Source: Streptomyces sp. NBC_01476
Lineage (GTDB): Bacteria > Actinomycetota > Actinomycetes > Streptomycetales > Streptomycetaceae
Length of the DNA stretch: 64,000 nt
NCBI RefSeq assembly: GCF_036227265.1
Contig: NZ_CP109446.1
Coordinates: forward strand, 5,400,001 to 5,464,000
Direction: 5' to 3'
A program made the position numbers and the translations under genes. The notes below the pieces were generated by a model. That model was not told the DNA's origin, did no database searches, and was given only the letters and a program-made list of their open reading frames with translations. Shown here piece by piece: positions 63,308-64,000 of the stretch. The first letter of the stretch is position 1; each line of letters begins with the position of its first letter.

Positions 63308-64000
63308 TCCCGCCCTGGGACACCGCGTTCCGCGCCCTCGGCGCGGGCGGCGACGGCGTGCCCCGGGGCCGTACGGTCACCGGCACCGCCGGGACCCGCG
63401 ACCGTACCGGCTTCGGCGTGCCCGCCTTCGCGCACCCGCTGGTCGCGCCCGCCGAGTGGGCCGAACTGGCCCGGCCGGGGGCGCCGTTGGACTGGGTGGC
63501 CTTCGACGTGGCCCGCGGGCCCGGCAGCCGCCCCGACCCGCTCCACGCCGAAGCCCTCACCCGGGTCCGTGAGAACGGCGTCCCGGTCCTCGGACTGCTG
63601 GACACCGCGCACGGCATCCGGCCCTTCGGCGAGCTGGTCTCGGACGCCTCGCACTACCTCGACTGGTACCGGGTGGACGGCTTCTACCTGGACCGGGCGC
63701 CGACCCTGCGCGGCGGCGCCGCCGAGTGCCGGCGGGTGGTGACCACCCTGCGGGCGCTGCTCGACGCGGACCGCCGCCCCGGTGTGCCGCCGCTGGTGGT
63801 GCTGGCCCCCGGCGTCCACCCGTACCCGGGATACGCCGAGTTCGCCGACCAGCTGGTCACCTTCAACGGCCCGTGGACCCGTTACCGCTGGTCGGAGGCC
63901 CCGCAGTGGACCGCCTCCTACCCGCCCACCCGCTTCGCCCACCTCGTGCACGGCGTACCCGAGGCGCACCTGGACACCGCGCTGCGGGTCGCCCGCTGGC
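63295..64000 (+). CDS. spherulin-4 family glycosidase-like protein (runs off window)
   Basis: The first 235 residues, starting inside the end of the epimerase gene (13-base overlap). A TIM-barrel-like pattern (TGFGVPAFAHPLVAPAEWAE, DWVAFDVARGPGSRPDPLHA, NGVPVLGLLDTAHG, DWYRVDGFYLDRAP, PLVVLAPGVHPYPGYAEFAD) matches spherulation-specific family 4. Fungal Sph3 of this family (GH135) is an endo-alpha-1,4-N-acetylgalactosaminidase; PelA has an analogous hydrolase. No signal peptide is visible, so the bacterial member may act inside or leave by another route. Confidence 0.82.
   Translation, partial: MPRLIPPWDTAFRALGAGGDGVPRGRTVTGTAGTRDRTGFGVPAFAHPLVAPAEWAELARPGAPLDWVAFDVARGPGSRPDPLHAEALTRVRENGVPVLGLLDTAHGIRPFGELVSDASHYLDWYRVDGFYLDRAPTLRGGAAECRRVVTTLRALLDADRRPGVPPLVVLAPGVHPYPGYAEFADQLVTFNGPWTRYRWSEAPQWTASYPPTRFAHLVHGVPEAHLDTALRVARW

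Overview
The window is very GC-rich, uses GTG and TTG starts freely, and has strong GC bias at third codon positions. Gene content and order point to the chromosome of a Streptomyces or a close relative. No rRNA, tRNA or CRISPR array was seen. Functions are assigned by reading translations and motifs; no database search was run.

Region 1 (1-5860) is accessory. It holds a divergent pair around a truncated XRE regulator (both genes carry the rare TTA codon), several small conserved-looking hypotheticals, a BrkB membrane protein, and then the remains of an island: a frameshifted tyrosine integrase, a strong terminator, an orphan polymorphic-toxin C-terminus with its translationally coupled immunity-type gene, a truncated ISAzo13-type transposase and a 32-bp inverted repeat ending in the stop codon of an MMPL gene.

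Region 2 (5857-26535) is mostly core: MMPL transporter, transglutaminase-like and GNAT proteins, ferredoxin fdxA with dapC, dapE, an esterase-like protein, LOG protein, a FolP2-type DHPS homologue, a DivIVA-domain protein, tag and an enoyl-CoA hydratase. It is interrupted by a cassette bounded by direct repeats (12084-13537), a very large S53 protease with Kelch repeats, a secreted protein, a lytic-enzyme-like protein and a 138-bp minisatellite.

Region 3 (26968-49323): AraC regulator, DUF3117, O-methyltransferase, ECF sigma factor with its zinc anti-sigma factor, TatB, Mrp, DUF1003, an MgtE-N/CBS protein, lipoprotein, EamA transporter, CorA with a candidate leader peptide, SUFU-domain protein, PHP phosphoesterase, MarC, a DEAD-box helicase with a repetitive basic tail, a ferritin-like protein and small conserved proteins. 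The order dapE - LOG - folP2 - DivIVA - tag - DUF3117 - methyltransferase - sigE - rseA - tatB - mrp - MgtE-N - corA matches the Rv1202-Rv1239 region of Mycobacterium tuberculosis as I know it, but htrA is missing between rseA and tatB.

Region 4 (49464-64000): TetR regulator, acidic protein, alpha/beta hydrolase, DUF3152 protein, a complete dipeptide/oligopeptide ABC operon preceded by a palindrome and a His/Cys-containing leader peptide, and finally a tightly coupled operon of a PelF-like (DUF3492) glycosyltransferase with a TTA codon, a polytopic membrane protein, a 36-residue ORF, an NAD-dependent epimerase and a spherulin-4-type glycosidase. I read this last operon as a candidate aminogalactan (Pel/galactosaminogalactan-like) exopolysaccharide system; it is the most interesting item here. 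Many genes show TANNNT followed by 6-7 bases and an ATG, suggesting leaderless transcripts.
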